Origin: Rubricella aquisinus
GTDB lineage: Bacteria; Pseudomonadota; Alphaproteobacteria; Rhodobacterales; Rhodobacteraceae
DNA: 64,000 nt
Assembly (NCBI RefSeq): GCF_014199445.1
Contig: NZ_JACIJS010000005.1
Span: 124,001-188,000 of the forward strand
Direction of reading: 5' to 3'
The position numbers were made by a program, and so were the translations under genes. Of this stretch, positions 23,703 through 32,472 are shown piece by piece; position 1 is the first letter of the stretch; every line of letters starts with the position of its first letter. The notes beneath the pieces are model-generated. The model was not told the DNA's origin, searched no databases, and worked only from the letters and a program-made list of their open reading frames with translations.

Positions 23703-26654
23703 TCACTCCGCTGCCTCCACACGCGGCAAGATCCGGCGCGAAAGATCGGCCTGCGCCTGATAATCGCGCTGCCAATCCGTTTGCCCGTTGGACAGGCTGA
23801 CCTGCACCGCGGTCACCTTGTATTCGGGGCAATTCGTTGCCCAATCGGAATAGTCAGTCGTGATCACGTTGGCCTGCGTTTCGGGGTGGTGGAAGGTCGT
23901 GTAGATCACGCCCGGTGCCACGCGATCCGTCACGGTCGCGCGCAAAGTCGTCTCCCCCGAACGGGAGGCGAGTTTCACGAAATCGCCATCCCGAATGCCA
24001 CGGTTTTCCGCGTCATGCGGGTGGATTTCCAACAGATCCTCCGCGTGCCATGCGACATTCGCCGTGCGGCGGGTTTGTGCGCCCACATTGTATTGTGACA
24101 GGATGCGCCCCGTGGTCAGCAAGAGCGGGAAGCGCGGGCCGGTCCGCTCATCGGTGGCGACATATTCGGTGCGGATGAACTTGCCCTTCCCGCGCACGAA
24201 CCCGTCCACATGCATGATCGGGGAGCCGTCGGGCTTTGCCTCATTGCAGGGCCACTGGATGGAGCCGCGCTCCTCCAGCATTGCATAATTGACCCCGGAA
24301 AAGCTGGGCGTGGTCGCAGCGATTTCGTCCATGATCTCAGACGGATGGCTATAGGTCCAGCCACAGCCCATCGCGTTGGCGAGGTTCAGCGTCACCTCCC
24401 AATCGGCATAGCCGTTTTTCGGTGTCATCACCTTGCGCACGCGGTTGATCCGGCGCTCGGCGTTGGTGAAGGTGCCGTCCTTCTCAAGGAAGGTGGAGCC
24501 GGGCAGGAACACATGCGCGTAATTCGCCGTCTCATTGAGGAACAGATCATGCACCACAACGCATTCCATCGCAGCAAGCCCTGCGGCGACATGCTTGGTG
24601 TCCGGGTCCGATTGCAGGATGTCCTCACCCTGAATGTAGATGCCCTTGAACGTGCCCTCCACAGCCGCGTCAAGCATGTTGGGAATGCGCAGGCCCGGTT
24701 CGTCGTCGATCTTGGTGCCCCAGATGCCTTCGAAAATCGCGCGGGTGTCTGCGTCGGACACATGGCGGTAGCCCGGCAATTCATGCGGGAACGAGCCCAT
24801 ATCGCAGGCCCCCTGCACGTTGTTCTGGCCGCGCAATGGGTTCACACCCACGCCCTTGCGCCCGATATTGCCGGTCGCCATGGCAAGGTTCGCAATGGCC
24901 ATCACGGTGGTGGAGCCTTGGGAATGCTCCGTCACACCAAGGCCGTAGTAGATCGCGCCATTCCCACCCGTCGCAAACAGGCGCGCGGCGGCGCGCAGGT
25001 CGTCTGCGGGCACGTTGGTCAAAAGCGCGGTCGCTTCGGGCGAATGCTTCGGATCGGCCACGAATTCCGCCCAGTCAGCAAACTCGTCCCAATCGCAGCG
25101 TTCGCGGATGAAGGCCTCGTCCGCCAGTCCTTCGGTCACGATGACATGCGCAATCGCGGTGAGCACCGCGACGTTGGTGCCGGGCATCAGCGGCAAGTGA
25201 TACGCGGCCTCGACATGGGGTGTTTTGACCAGATCAATCCGGCGCGGGTCTATCACGATCAGTTTCGCACCCTGCCGCAACCGTTTCTTGAGGCGGGAGC
25301 CAAACACCGGATGCCCATCGGTCGGGTTTGCACCGATCACGATCACCACATCCGTATGCTCGACAGAGTCGAAATCCTGCGTTCCGGCAGACGTGCCGAA
25401 GGTCGTCTTGAGACCATAGCCCGTGGGCGAATGGCAGACCCGCGCGCAGGTATCGACATTGTTGTTGCCAAAGCCGGAGCGGATCAGCTTTTGCACCAGA
25501 TAGGTTTCCTCATTGGTGCAACGGCTGGAGGTGATGCCCCCGATGGACGCGCGCCCGTGATCCGCCTGCAACTGGCGGAATTTCTGGGCGGTGTAGGTCA
25601 GCGCCTCCTCCCATGACACTTCCTGCCAGGGATCAGTGATCTTTTCGCGGATCATCGGCTTGAGGATGCGGTCGGAATGGCTGGCATAGCCATAGGCAAA
25701 GCGGCCCTTCACACAGGAATGCCCGCGGTTGGCCTTGCCGTCCTTGTAGGGCACCATGCGTACAAGTTCCTCGCCACGCATCTCTGCCTTGAACGAGCAG
25801 CCAACGCCGCAATAGGCGCAGGTGGTGACCACCGAATGCTCGGGCTGGCCAATCTCGATCACCGATTTTTCCTGCAAGGTCGCGGTTGGGCAGGCCTGCA
25901 CACAGGCGCCGCAGGACACGCATTCGGAATTGAGGAAATCCTCGCCCATCCCGGCGGAAATGCGGCTCTCAAACCCGCGCCCTTCCATGGTGAGCGCGAA
26001 GGTGCCCTGCACTTCCTCACAGGCCCGGACGCAGCGCGAACAGGCGATGCATTTTGAGGGGTCATAGGTGAAGTACGGGTTGCTTTCGTCCTTGGACATA
26101 AAGAGCGGGTTATGCGCCTCACCGCAGGCCTCCGTTGCGGCATCGGCGGCTGGGATATATTGCGGTTGCGCGGTCGCCGCCCCGCGCAGGTTTGGCACCG
26201 TCGGCTTGACGTGGTTGGCACCATCATAGCCATAGCGCACATCGCGCAGGCCCACGGCCCCCGCCATATCCTGCAATTCGCAATCGCCATTCGCCGCACA
26301 GGTCAGACAATCCAGCGGGTGGTCGGAGATATAAAGCTCCATCACACCGCGACGCAGCTTCTTGAGCTTGCCGTTCTGGGTGGTGACGACCATGCCATCG
26401 CGCACCGGCGTGGTGCAGGAGGCGGGCGTGCCGCGCATGCCCTCGATCTCCACCATGCACAACCGGCAGGAGCCGAACGCATCAACCATATCCGTGGCGC
26501 AAAGTTTCGGGATCGCGATGCCCGCATCCATGCTGGCGCGCATCACGCTTGTGCCTTCGGGCACCGTGATCTCGCGGCCATCCACCATGAGCGTCACCAT
26601 CGTTTCCGACGTGCTGGCAGGTGTGCCAAAGTCAATCTCTTTGATCAGGCCCAT
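23703..26654 (-). CDS. fdsA: NAD-dependent formate dehydrogenase alpha subunit (molybdenum)
   Basis: The 983-residue catalytic subunit oxidises formate to CO2 at a bis-MGD molybdenum centre. From the N-terminus: a [2Fe-2S] domain (C52, C63, C66, C80), a His-Cys cluster region (HPLDCLTC), and two ferredoxin clusters (CIACSRCVRAC, CVSCGACVQAC). A further [4Fe-4S] (CAYCGVGC...C) precedes the molybdopterin domain with C407-His408 in ARVCHSPT; Cys407 is the expected Mo ligand. GGAG 8 bases before the ATG supports this start, giving slightly more length than known FdsA proteins. It follows fdsB by 5 bases. Confidence 0.95.
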   Translation of the reverse strand: MGLIKEIDFGTPASTSETMVTLMVDGREITVPEGTSVMRASMDAGIAIPKLCATDMVDAFGSCRLCMVEIEGMRGTPASCTTPVRDGMVVTTQNGKLKKLRRGVMELYISDHPLDCLTCAANGDCELQDMAGAVGLRDVRYGYDGANHVKPTVPNLRGAATAQPQYIPAADAATEACGEAHNPLFMSKDESNPYFTYDPSKCIACSRCVRACEEVQGTFALTMEGRGFESRISAGMGEDFLNSECVSCGACVQACPTATLQEKSVIEIGQPEHSVVTTCAYCGVGCSFKAEMRGEELVRMVPYKDGKANRGHSCVKGRFAYGYASHSDRILKPMIREKITDPWQEVSWEEALTYTAQKFRQLQADHGRASIGGITSSRCTNEETYLVQKLIRSGFGNNNVDTCARVCHSPTGYGLKTTFGTSAGTQDFDSVEHTDVVIVIGANPTDGHPVFGSRLKKRLRQGAKLIVIDPRRIDLVKTPHVEAAYHLPLMPGTNVAVLTAIAHVIVTEGLADEAFIRERCDWDEFADWAEFVADPKHSPEATALLTNVPADDLRAAARLFATGGNGAIYYGLGVTEHSQGSTTVMAIANLAMATGNIGRKGVGVNPLRGQNNVQGACDMGSFPHELPGYRHVSDADTRAIFEGIWGTKIDDEPGLRIPNMLDAAVEGTFKGIYIQGEDILQSDPDTKHVAAGLAAMECVVVHDLFLNETANYAHVFLPGSTFLEKDGTFTNAERRINRVRKVMTPKNGYADWEVTLNLANAMGCGWTYSHPSEIMDEIAATTPSFSGVNYAMLEERGSIQWPCNEAKPDGSPIMHVDGFVRGKGKFIRTEYVATDERTGPRFPLLLTTGRILSQYNVGAQTRRTANVAWHAEDLLEIHPHDAENRGIRDGDFVKLASRSGETTLRATVTDRVAPGVIYTTFHHPETQANVITTDYSDWATNCPEYKVTAVQVSLSNGQTDWQRDYQAQADLSRRILPRVEAAE

Positions 26655-26659
26655 GTCAG

Positions 26660-28183
26660 TTACTCCGCCGCCATCGGCGCCGCGCGCCGGAAATCTTCAG
26701 GGAAATGGGTGAGCGCGCTCATCACCGGATAGGGGGTGAACCCGCCCAGCGCACAGAGCGAGCCGAATTTCATCGTCTCACACAGGTCCGTGAGCAAGTC
26801 GATATTCGCATCCACATTGACGCCCGCCATGATCTTATCGAGCGTCTCGAACCCGCGGGTCGAGCCGATGCGGCAGGGCGTGCACTTGCCGCAGCTCTCA
26901 ATCGCGCAGAACTCCATGGCGAAGCGCGCCATATGGGCCATGTCAGCCGTATCGTCAAAAACCACGACGCCCGCGTGGCCGATCAGCGCGTCCTGCGCGC
27001 CGAAAGCCTCATAGTCGAACGGCGTGTCGAACTGGCTGCGCGCAAGATATGCGCCAAGCGGCCCGCCGACCTGCACGGCCTTCACCGGGCGACCCGTCAC
27101 GGTCCCGCCCGCAATCTCATCAACGATCTCTCCAAGCGTCAGGCCAAAGCCCGCCTCGAACAGCCCGCCGCGCGCCACGTTGCCCGCGATCTGAATGGGC
27201 ATGGTCCCACGCGACCGGCCAAAGCCGATATCCGCATAGGCCTGCGCCCCATTGGCCATGATCCACGGGACGGAGGCGAGCGTGACCACATTGTTCACGA
27301 TGGTCGGTCGGCCCATGAAACCCTTATGCGCGGGCAAGGGCGGCTTTGCCCGCACCACGCCACGCTTGCCCTCAAGGCTTTCCAAGAGCGCGGTTTCCTC
27401 TCCGCAGACATAAGCCCCCGCGCCCACGCGAATTTCCATGTCGAACCGATGGCCCGAGCCAAGCACATCGCCCAAAAGCCCCTTGTCGCGGGCGATCGCA
27501 CAGGCCGCATTCATCACCTCGATCGCATGGGGATATTCGGAGCGGAGATAGACAAAACCCTTCTCCGCCCCCACCGCGATGCCCGCGATGACCATGCCTT
27601 CGATCAGGCAAAACGGATCGCCCTCCATCACCATCCGGTCCGCGAAGGTGCCGCTATCGCCCTCATCGGCGTTGGCCACGATATATTTTTGACCGGGCGG
27701 GCAATCCGCGACGGTTTTCCACTTGATGCCGGTGGGGAAGCCCGCACCGCCCCGGCCCCGCAGGCCGCTGTCCGTTACCGTGCCCACAATCCCGGCCTGA
27801 TCCGCAATCGCGGCGCGCAGGCCCGCAAGCCCGCCATGGGCCTCATACTGCTCAAGCGACAGGGGATCGGTGATGCCCGCACGGGCAAAGATCAACCGCT
27901 CCTGCTTGGCAAGGAAGGGATGCGCCTCAACCGGTCCGATGGCTTTCGGCCCTTGCCCGGCGAGCAGACCGGCGGCGAGCAGGTCTGTGACCTCCCCTGC
28001 CGCGACCGGCCCGTGACCATGGCGCACGCCATTAACCTCGACTTCCACCAACGGCTCCAGCCACATCATGCCCCGAGAGGAGGTTCGCACCACCTTGACC
28101 CCCGCTGCAACAAAAGCCGCCGCAACGGCATCCGCGCCACAGGCCAGCGCCGCGCTGTCGCGCGAGACAAATACCGTGCTCAT
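26660..28183 (-). CDS. fdsB: Formate dehydrogenase beta subunit (NADH-binding, NuoF-like)
   Basis: The 507-residue diaphorase subunit passes electrons to NAD+. FMN/NAD motifs are seen in SGLRGRGGAGFPTGIKW and NADEGDSGTF. A [4Fe-4S] site is seen in SCGKCTPCRIGSTRG with a later cysteine. An N-terminal thioredoxin-like extension (~110 residues) is typical of FdsB. It lies between fdsG (49 bases upstream) and fdsA. Confidence 0.95.
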   Translation of the reverse strand: MSTVFVSRDSAALACGADAVAAAFVAAGVKVVRTSSRGMMWLEPLVEVEVNGVRHGHGPVAAGEVTDLLAAGLLAGQGPKAIGPVEAHPFLAKQERLIFARAGITDPLSLEQYEAHGGLAGLRAAIADQAGIVGTVTDSGLRGRGGAGFPTGIKWKTVADCPPGQKYIVANADEGDSGTFADRMVMEGDPFCLIEGMVIAGIAVGAEKGFVYLRSEYPHAIEVMNAACAIARDKGLLGDVLGSGHRFDMEIRVGAGAYVCGEETALLESLEGKRGVVRAKPPLPAHKGFMGRPTIVNNVVTLASVPWIMANGAQAYADIGFGRSRGTMPIQIAGNVARGGLFEAGFGLTLGEIVDEIAGGTVTGRPVKAVQVGGPLGAYLARSQFDTPFDYEAFGAQDALIGHAGVVVFDDTADMAHMARFAMEFCAIESCGKCTPCRIGSTRGFETLDKIMAGVNVDANIDLLTDLCETMKFGSLCALGGFTPYPVMSALTHFPEDFRRAAPMAAE

Positions 28184-28192
28184 GCCACAGCC

Positions 28193-28226
28193 CTTTCACT
28201 TTCCAAAAAATATCCCCGCCGGAGGC
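28193..28226 (-). repeat. 34-base intergenic element, copy 2
   Basis: Read on the minus strand it starts GCCTCCGGCGGGG, has ATATTTTTT in the centre, and ends with GAAAGTGAAA plus one base. It fits copy 1 (15797-15830) with no gap. It fills most of the 49-base space between fdsG and fdsB and reads in the same direction as the transcript. Confidence 0.7.
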
Positions 28227-28232
28227 CCAAAA

Positions 28233-28706
28233 TCATGACGCCACCTCCGCCACGAGTATATCCACCCGATCCGCGCTCACCCGCCCGATGGGCGCGCCAT
28301 CCACGAACAATGCGGGCGCACAGGCACACAGGCCAAGGCAATAGGCTGGCTCCACCGTCACTTTTCCGTTCGCCGTGGTGCCGTGCCAGTCGATGCCCAG
28401 AAGGCTCAGAAGCCGGGCCGACATCGCCTCCCCACCCGCAGCCTGGCACGCCTCTGCCCGGCACACTTTGATCACATGCTCCCCGGCCGGGTGGTCGCGA
28501 TAATCGTGATAAAAGCTGACAACCCCATGGATTTCCGCGCGCGAAATGTTCAGCGCCGCGGCCACATCGGGCAGAACCGATTTCGGGACATAGCCGAACT
28601 CCGCCTGAAGCGCGTTCAGGATGGGCAGGAGTGGCCCTTCAAGGGACTGGTATTGCTTAACAATTTCTGCCGTACGGGCATCAAGATCGGATTGGGTTGC
28701 GTGCAT
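28233..28706 (-). CDS. fdsG: Formate dehydrogenase gamma subunit (NuoE-like)
   Basis: The 157-residue protein binds one [2Fe-2S] cluster through C82, C87, C123 and C127 (VCRAEAC and CLGLCAC) on a thioredoxin fold. It works with FdsB in passing electrons to NAD+. The start at 28706 gives MHATQSDLDARTAEIV. It is the first gene of the fds operon, preceded by a 92-base gap with a LysR-type site. Confidence 0.93.
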   Translation of the reverse strand: MHATQSDLDARTAEIVKQYQSLEGPLLPILNALQAEFGYVPKSVLPDVAAALNISRAEIHGVVSFYHDYRDHPAGEHVIKVCRAEACQAAGGEAMSARLLSLLGIDWHGTTANGKVTVEPAYCLGLCACAPALFVDGAPIGRVSADRVDILVAEVAS

Positions 28707-28783
28707 GAGCGGCTGCCTTTCGTCTGGTGCAACGACGAAAACCCGATGGCGCGCCACCACTCAATAAAGCAGTTTCGTTTAAC

Positions 28784-28800
28784 GATAGATGTTTTCTATC
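28784..28800. promoter_or_regulatory. LysR-type operator in front of fdsG
   Basis: GATAGA-TGTTT-TCTATC is a perfect 6-base dyad and contains ATAG-N7-CTAT, the classic LysR-family half-site layout. It touches the stop codon of the LysR gene and lies 78 bases before fdsG. It is the likely control site for fdsG-B-A-fdhD-fdsD. Confidence 0.6.
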
Positions 28801-29695
28801 AAAGGGAGGTCAGCCCCGGTGCCACCTTCCGCGCCGTGGCCAGCATCGCCTCGACCAAGGGCGTGTGCGGCTCCCGCTCCGGCACCACGAGCCCGATGGC
28901 ATGGGTCGCGTCCGGCTCCACGATCGGGATCGCGCGCACATCCGACGAAAAGCCAATCGCCCCCGCCAGATCAAGCGGCAGAATGCTGGCCCAATTGCCG
29001 GTCAGCACATGGGCATAGAGGACGATCATGGAGTTTGCCTCCAGCATCGGATGGGGTTTTGCGCCCGCTTCTTCGAAATGGCGGTTGATGAGGCGGCGGT
29101 TCTGCATCTCTGGCGTCAGAAGGCACAATGGCTCCGACGCGATTTCCGCCCATGTCACGCTGTCCCGATCTGCCAAGGGCGCGTCCGCCGTGGTGATGAA
29201 TTGATACCGTTCGTCATATAGCGGGATGGTGCTGACCCGGCCCAACGGCTCGTCATCAAGATAGGTGATGCCCACGTCAATCTCGAACCCGTCAAGCCAG
29301 CGCAGCACATCGACGGAGGACGCGGAATGGACCCGCACCTGAACATCCCCATGGCGCGCCCGAAAGGGCTCGATCAGGCGGGGCAGCATCGGCAGGGCGG
29401 TCGGAATGGCCGCGATGCGCAATGTGCCAGAGAGGCCGCGCTTGGCCTCCCGCATCTCCGCACGCATCGTGCGCACGTCCCCCACGATTTGCCGCGCCCA
29501 GTCCAGCACCCGCCGCCCCTCGGGCGTCAGCCCGCGAAAGCGGGAGCCGCGCTCCACCAGCATCACGCCAAGCTGATCCTCCAATTGCCGGATCGCCGTG
29601 GACAAAGTGGGCTGGGTCACGCCCGCCGCCTCTGCCGCGCGGCCAAAATGCTGCTCCCGCGCCAGAAGGATGAACATCTCCAGCTTATCAATCAT
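28799..29695 (-). CDS. LysR-family regulator of formate dehydrogenase (inferred)
   Basis: The 298-residue regulator has an N-terminal helix-turn-helix (HFGRAAEAAGVTQPTLSTAI) and a periplasmic-binding-like effector domain. It lies directly upstream of fdsG in the same direction, as is usual for fds loci with a LysR activator. The start at 29695 is chosen because MIDKLEMFILLAREQHFG is the standard LysR N-terminus. It overlaps the end of the ABC transporter gene by 8 bases. The effector is probably formate or a related metabolite, by inference. Confidence 0.88.
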   Translation of the reverse strand: MIDKLEMFILLAREQHFGRAAEAAGVTQPTLSTAIRQLEDQLGVMLVERGSRFRGLTPEGRRVLDWARQIVGDVRTMRAEMREAKRGLSGTLRIAAIPTALPMLPRLIEPFRARHGDVQVRVHSASSVDVLRWLDGFEIDVGITYLDDEPLGRVSTIPLYDERYQFITTADAPLADRDSVTWAEIASEPLCLLTPEMQNRRLINRHFEEAGAKPHPMLEANSMIVLYAHVLTGNWASILPLDLAGAIGFSSDVRAIPIVEPDATHAIGLVVPEREPHTPLVEAMLATARKVAPGLTSL

Positions 29696-31478
29696 CGGCT
29701 TTTTCCCGGTCAAAGCCGTCACGCTGCGCGGTGAACATGGTGGCGTAGAGCCCGCCTTGAGCGATCAGCGTGGCATGGGTGCCCTGCTCCACCAATTTGC
29801 CGCTCTCCAGCACATAAATCTGATCGGCGGCCTTCACGGTGGACATGCGGTGCGCGACCGTGATCGTGGTTTTGCCGTCACCGAGCCGCGCAAGCGCGCG
29901 GGTGATGCGATCTTCGGTCTGTTGGTCCAGCGCACTGGTTGCTTCATCAAGGATCACGATCGGGGCATCGCGCAGAAAGGCGCGCGCAATCGCGATGCGC
30001 TGCTTTTGCCCGCCTGAGAGTTGCGCCCCTTTCGGCCCCACAGGCGCGTCGCCCCTGCGGCGAATAAGGTCGGCAATCTCTGCGTTCTCCGCCGCCTCCC
30101 AGATTTCATCCTCCGTCGCATCGGGGCGGATATAGCGGATGTTTTCCCAGATCGATTTGTTGAAGATCACGATATCCTGCGCCACGACACTGAAGGAATT
30201 GCGCAATGCACGCACCTTGAGGCTGCGGATATCCTTGCCATCAAGGGTGATCGCCCCGCCCTGCACCTCATAGAGCCGCGCAAGAAGGCTCAGGATCGTG
30301 GTTTTGCCCGATCCAGTGGAGCCGACAATCGCGGTGGTCTTCCCGCCTGTGAGCGTCAGGTTCAGACCATGGAACAATGGCTGATCGTCGGAATAGCCAA
30401 AGGTCACATCCTCAAACACCAGATCGCCGCGCGGGTCGAAATCATCCGTCGCGTCGGGCGCGTCCTTGATCGTTGGCTCCAGCGTATAATAGTCGCGGAT
30501 CGACCCCAACAGGATCAGATTGGCCTGCAAAGTCACGAAAAACTGCGCAACGCGCCGGGCGGGATCAAACACGATCACCAGTCCCAAAAGGAAGGTGACG
30601 ATATCCGCGCCATCCACGTCATATGCGGGATCAAGCACGATATATCCGCCGATCCCGATCACCAGCATATAGACAATCGCGGAGGCCATATCGAGCGTGG
30701 GCATCACGACCGCCTGCGCTGTTTGCAAACGGATCAGGAGCCGCTTGATCAGGCCGGTGGCTTCGGTCAGGCGGGCCTGCTCGACCTCCTCCTGCCCCGC
30801 GATCTTGACCGTGCGCATCCCGCCCGTCATCTCTTCGATATCGTTGATATAGGCGCCGAAACTGTCCTCGGCCGATTGCTGAAACTTCTTCACGAAATGA
30901 GAGGTCACCAGCATGATCCCGATGATCACTGGCATCACGAGGATCGACACGCCAAACAGGAAGGGCTGCTGCCAGATCAGCCATGCCGACACGATGATCA
31001 CCGTCAATGCGTCGCGCGCGGCATTCACCGTGCTTTGCCCGATAAAGAGGCCAAGCTGATCGGCCTGACGGTAAAGGCGCAAGATCACTTCGCTCGACGG
31101 GGTGCGCTCGAAAAACGCGAGGTCAAGGCGCATCAGCCGCGCGATCAGATCACGCCGCATCTGATAGATCGCGTCATTGGCGACAATCGCGGACACGCGT
31201 GGCACGACATAGCTTGTCACAGCGCGGAACGTGAACAGGCCAAACACCATCGCGCAGATAATGAGCAATTCACGGATCGTGCCGGAGTCGAAGATGACGC
31301 GCAGCCCCTCCTCCGTCATTGCGAGGAATTGCTGATACACCACACCCTGCGCGAGGATCAGGACAAAGATCAGCCCCAGCCAGCCCAGTTTAGGCCGTAG
31401 ATATTTGCGGAAAAACCACCCGATATTCACCTTGTCGACGGGGGTGAAAAGCGGGCCTTTCTTGCGGGTCTTGGCCAT
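29688..31478 (-). CDS. ABC exporter (fused membrane and ATPase domains, MsbA-like)
   Basis: The 596-residue half-transporter has six membrane helices in the first ~320 residues. Its nucleotide-binding domain has Walker A GSTGSGKT (386-393), signature LSGGQ (487-491), Walker B IVILDE (507-512) and the H-loop His543. As a homodimer it would export a lipid or hydrophobic molecule. The substrate cannot be told. Its 3' end overlaps the LysR gene, and a promoter probably lies in the gap before the tRNA gene. Confidence 0.9.
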   Translation of the reverse strand: MAKTRKKGPLFTPVDKVNIGWFFRKYLRPKLGWLGLIFVLILAQGVVYQQFLAMTEEGLRVIFDSGTIRELLIICAMVFGLFTFRAVTSYVVPRVSAIVANDAIYQMRRDLIARLMRLDLAFFERTPSSEVILRLYRQADQLGLFIGQSTVNAARDALTVIIVSAWLIWQQPFLFGVSILVMPVIIGIMLVTSHFVKKFQQSAEDSFGAYINDIEEMTGGMRTVKIAGQEEVEQARLTEATGLIKRLLIRLQTAQAVVMPTLDMASAIVYMLVIGIGGYIVLDPAYDVDGADIVTFLLGLVIVFDPARRVAQFFVTLQANLILLGSIRDYYTLEPTIKDAPDATDDFDPRGDLVFEDVTFGYSDDQPLFHGLNLTLTGGKTTAIVGSTGSGKTTILSLLARLYEVQGGAITLDGKDIRSLKVRALRNSFSVVAQDIVIFNKSIWENIRYIRPDATEDEIWEAAENAEIADLIRRRGDAPVGPKGAQLSGGQKQRIAIARAFLRDAPIVILDEATSALDQQTEDRITRALARLGDGKTTITVAHRMSTVKAADQIYVLESGKLVEQGTHATLIAQGGLYATMFTAQRDGFDREKADD

Positions 31479-31534
31479 GTGCTATCCAGTTTTGCGTTCC
31501 CACCCCGCGTAGCACGGGTCACGCGCAGGCTCAA

Positions 31535-31556
31535 ATGCCATTGACATGCAAGGCAT
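31535..31556 (-). terminator. Weak hairpin downstream of tRNA-Val
   Basis: On the minus strand ATGCC-TTG pairs with CAA-T-GGCAT with one bulged base and is followed by TTTGA. This is a poor U tract, so the terminator call is tentative. Confidence 0.35.
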
Positions 31557-31580
31557 CGGACGTGCGATTTGTCGGAGGGA

Positions 31581-31656
31581 TGGTGGGACGTACTGGATTC
31601 GAACCAGTGACCCCAGCGATGTGAACACTGTGCTCTACCAACTGAGCTAACGTCCC
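31581..31656 (-). tRNA. tRNA-Val (anticodon CAC)
   Basis: The 76-base cloverleaf on the minus strand begins GGGACGTTAGCTCAGTTGGT and ends GTCCCACCA with CCA encoded. The anticodon stem CAGTG/CGCTG encloses TTCACAT, giving anticodon CAC. The T arm holds GGTTCGAATCC. All stems pair. Confidence 0.97.
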
Positions 31657-31702
31657 GACGCCGCGCTAATTGCCCGTTTCCGCGCGCGGGGTCAAGCGGG
31701 TT

Positions 31703-32365
31703 TTATGCACCGATGAGTTCGGCAGCGATCCGGGGCATGTCGTCGTAATGGGACAACAGCACATCAGGCTCCAACCGGTCGATCCCGACCCCTTCCGGCC
31801 CGAAGGCGACGAGGATCAATGGCACGCCCGCCGCGCGCGCCGTCTTGGCATCCGTGATCGTGTCACCGACCAGCATGGTAAGCGCCATATCCCCGCCCAG
31901 CGCCTCCACCGTTGCGGTCAGGTGCGTCGGATCGGGTTTGCGCACCGGCAGGCTATCGGCACCCAGCACCGCGCCAAACATATGCAACACGCCCAACCGC
32001 TCCAGTAGGCTCAGCGCGAGGCTTTCGGGTTTGTTCGTGCACACGCCCAAAAGCCAGCCATCGGCCTGCAAATCCTCAAGGGCGGAGATAACACCGGGGT
32101 AAAGCTCCGTCTCCACGTCGATATTGTCTGCGTAATAATCCAGAAGAAGCTGGTAATCCTCATCCGCCACGTCCTCATCCAGATCCAGCCGTTCAATGCC
32201 AAGCTTCAGCATCGCCCGCCCGCCCCGAAACGCCGTGAGCGCATCGTCAATGGGATCCAGCGGGCGGCCAAGCCCGCGTTCCTCGAAACAATGGTTCGCC
32301 GCTGCAATCAGATCAGCACTGGTATCGGCAAGAGTGCCGTCGAGGTCGAAGATGACGCTTTTCAT
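31703..32365 (-). CDS. gph: HAD-family phosphoglycolate phosphatase-like hydrolase
   Basis: The 220-residue HAD hydrolase has the nucleophile motif FDLDGTLADTS (D8, D10), motif II GVCTNKPE, motif III lysine in RKPDP and motif IV LVGDTITDA. Length and cap fit Gph, which removes phosphate from 2-phosphoglycolate; other sugar phosphates are possible. It is divergent from glmU across 107 bases. Confidence 0.82.
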   Translation of the reverse strand: MKSVIFDLDGTLADTSADLIAAANHCFEERGLGRPLDPIDDALTAFRGGRAMLKLGIERLDLDEDVADEDYQLLLDYYADNIDVETELYPGVISALEDLQADGWLLGVCTNKPESLALSLLERLGVLHMFGAVLGADSLPVRKPDPTHLTATVEALGGDMALTMLVGDTITDAKTARAAGVPLILVAFGPEGVGIDRLEPDVLLSHYDDMPRIAAELIGA

Positions 32366-32381
32366 GGGGGCTTCCTGTGCT

Positions 32382-32446
32382 GTAACGGACGGTAACGATT
32401 TCTGAACCAACGGGGCCTGTTCGCCCCAAACTCGCGCTGTTATAAG
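32382..32446. promoter_or_regulatory. Divergent gph/glmU promoter region
   Basis: GTAACG occurs twice, ten bases apart (32382 and 32392). GGGGC-CTGTTC-GCCCC forms a small hairpin (32412-32427). TATAAG at 32441 could be the -10 box of glmU. No convincing -35 box was found. Confidence 0.3.
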
Positions 32447-32472
32447 CCGCGCCGAGCAGTGGAGAAAGTCGA

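Noticed and set aside
23509-23844. Frame running through the fdsA-fdhD palindrome and ending in an ATGA overlap with fdhD
   Set aside because: The overlap looks tempting, but the frame starts inside fdsA, has no family features, and its sequence is set by the inverted repeat.
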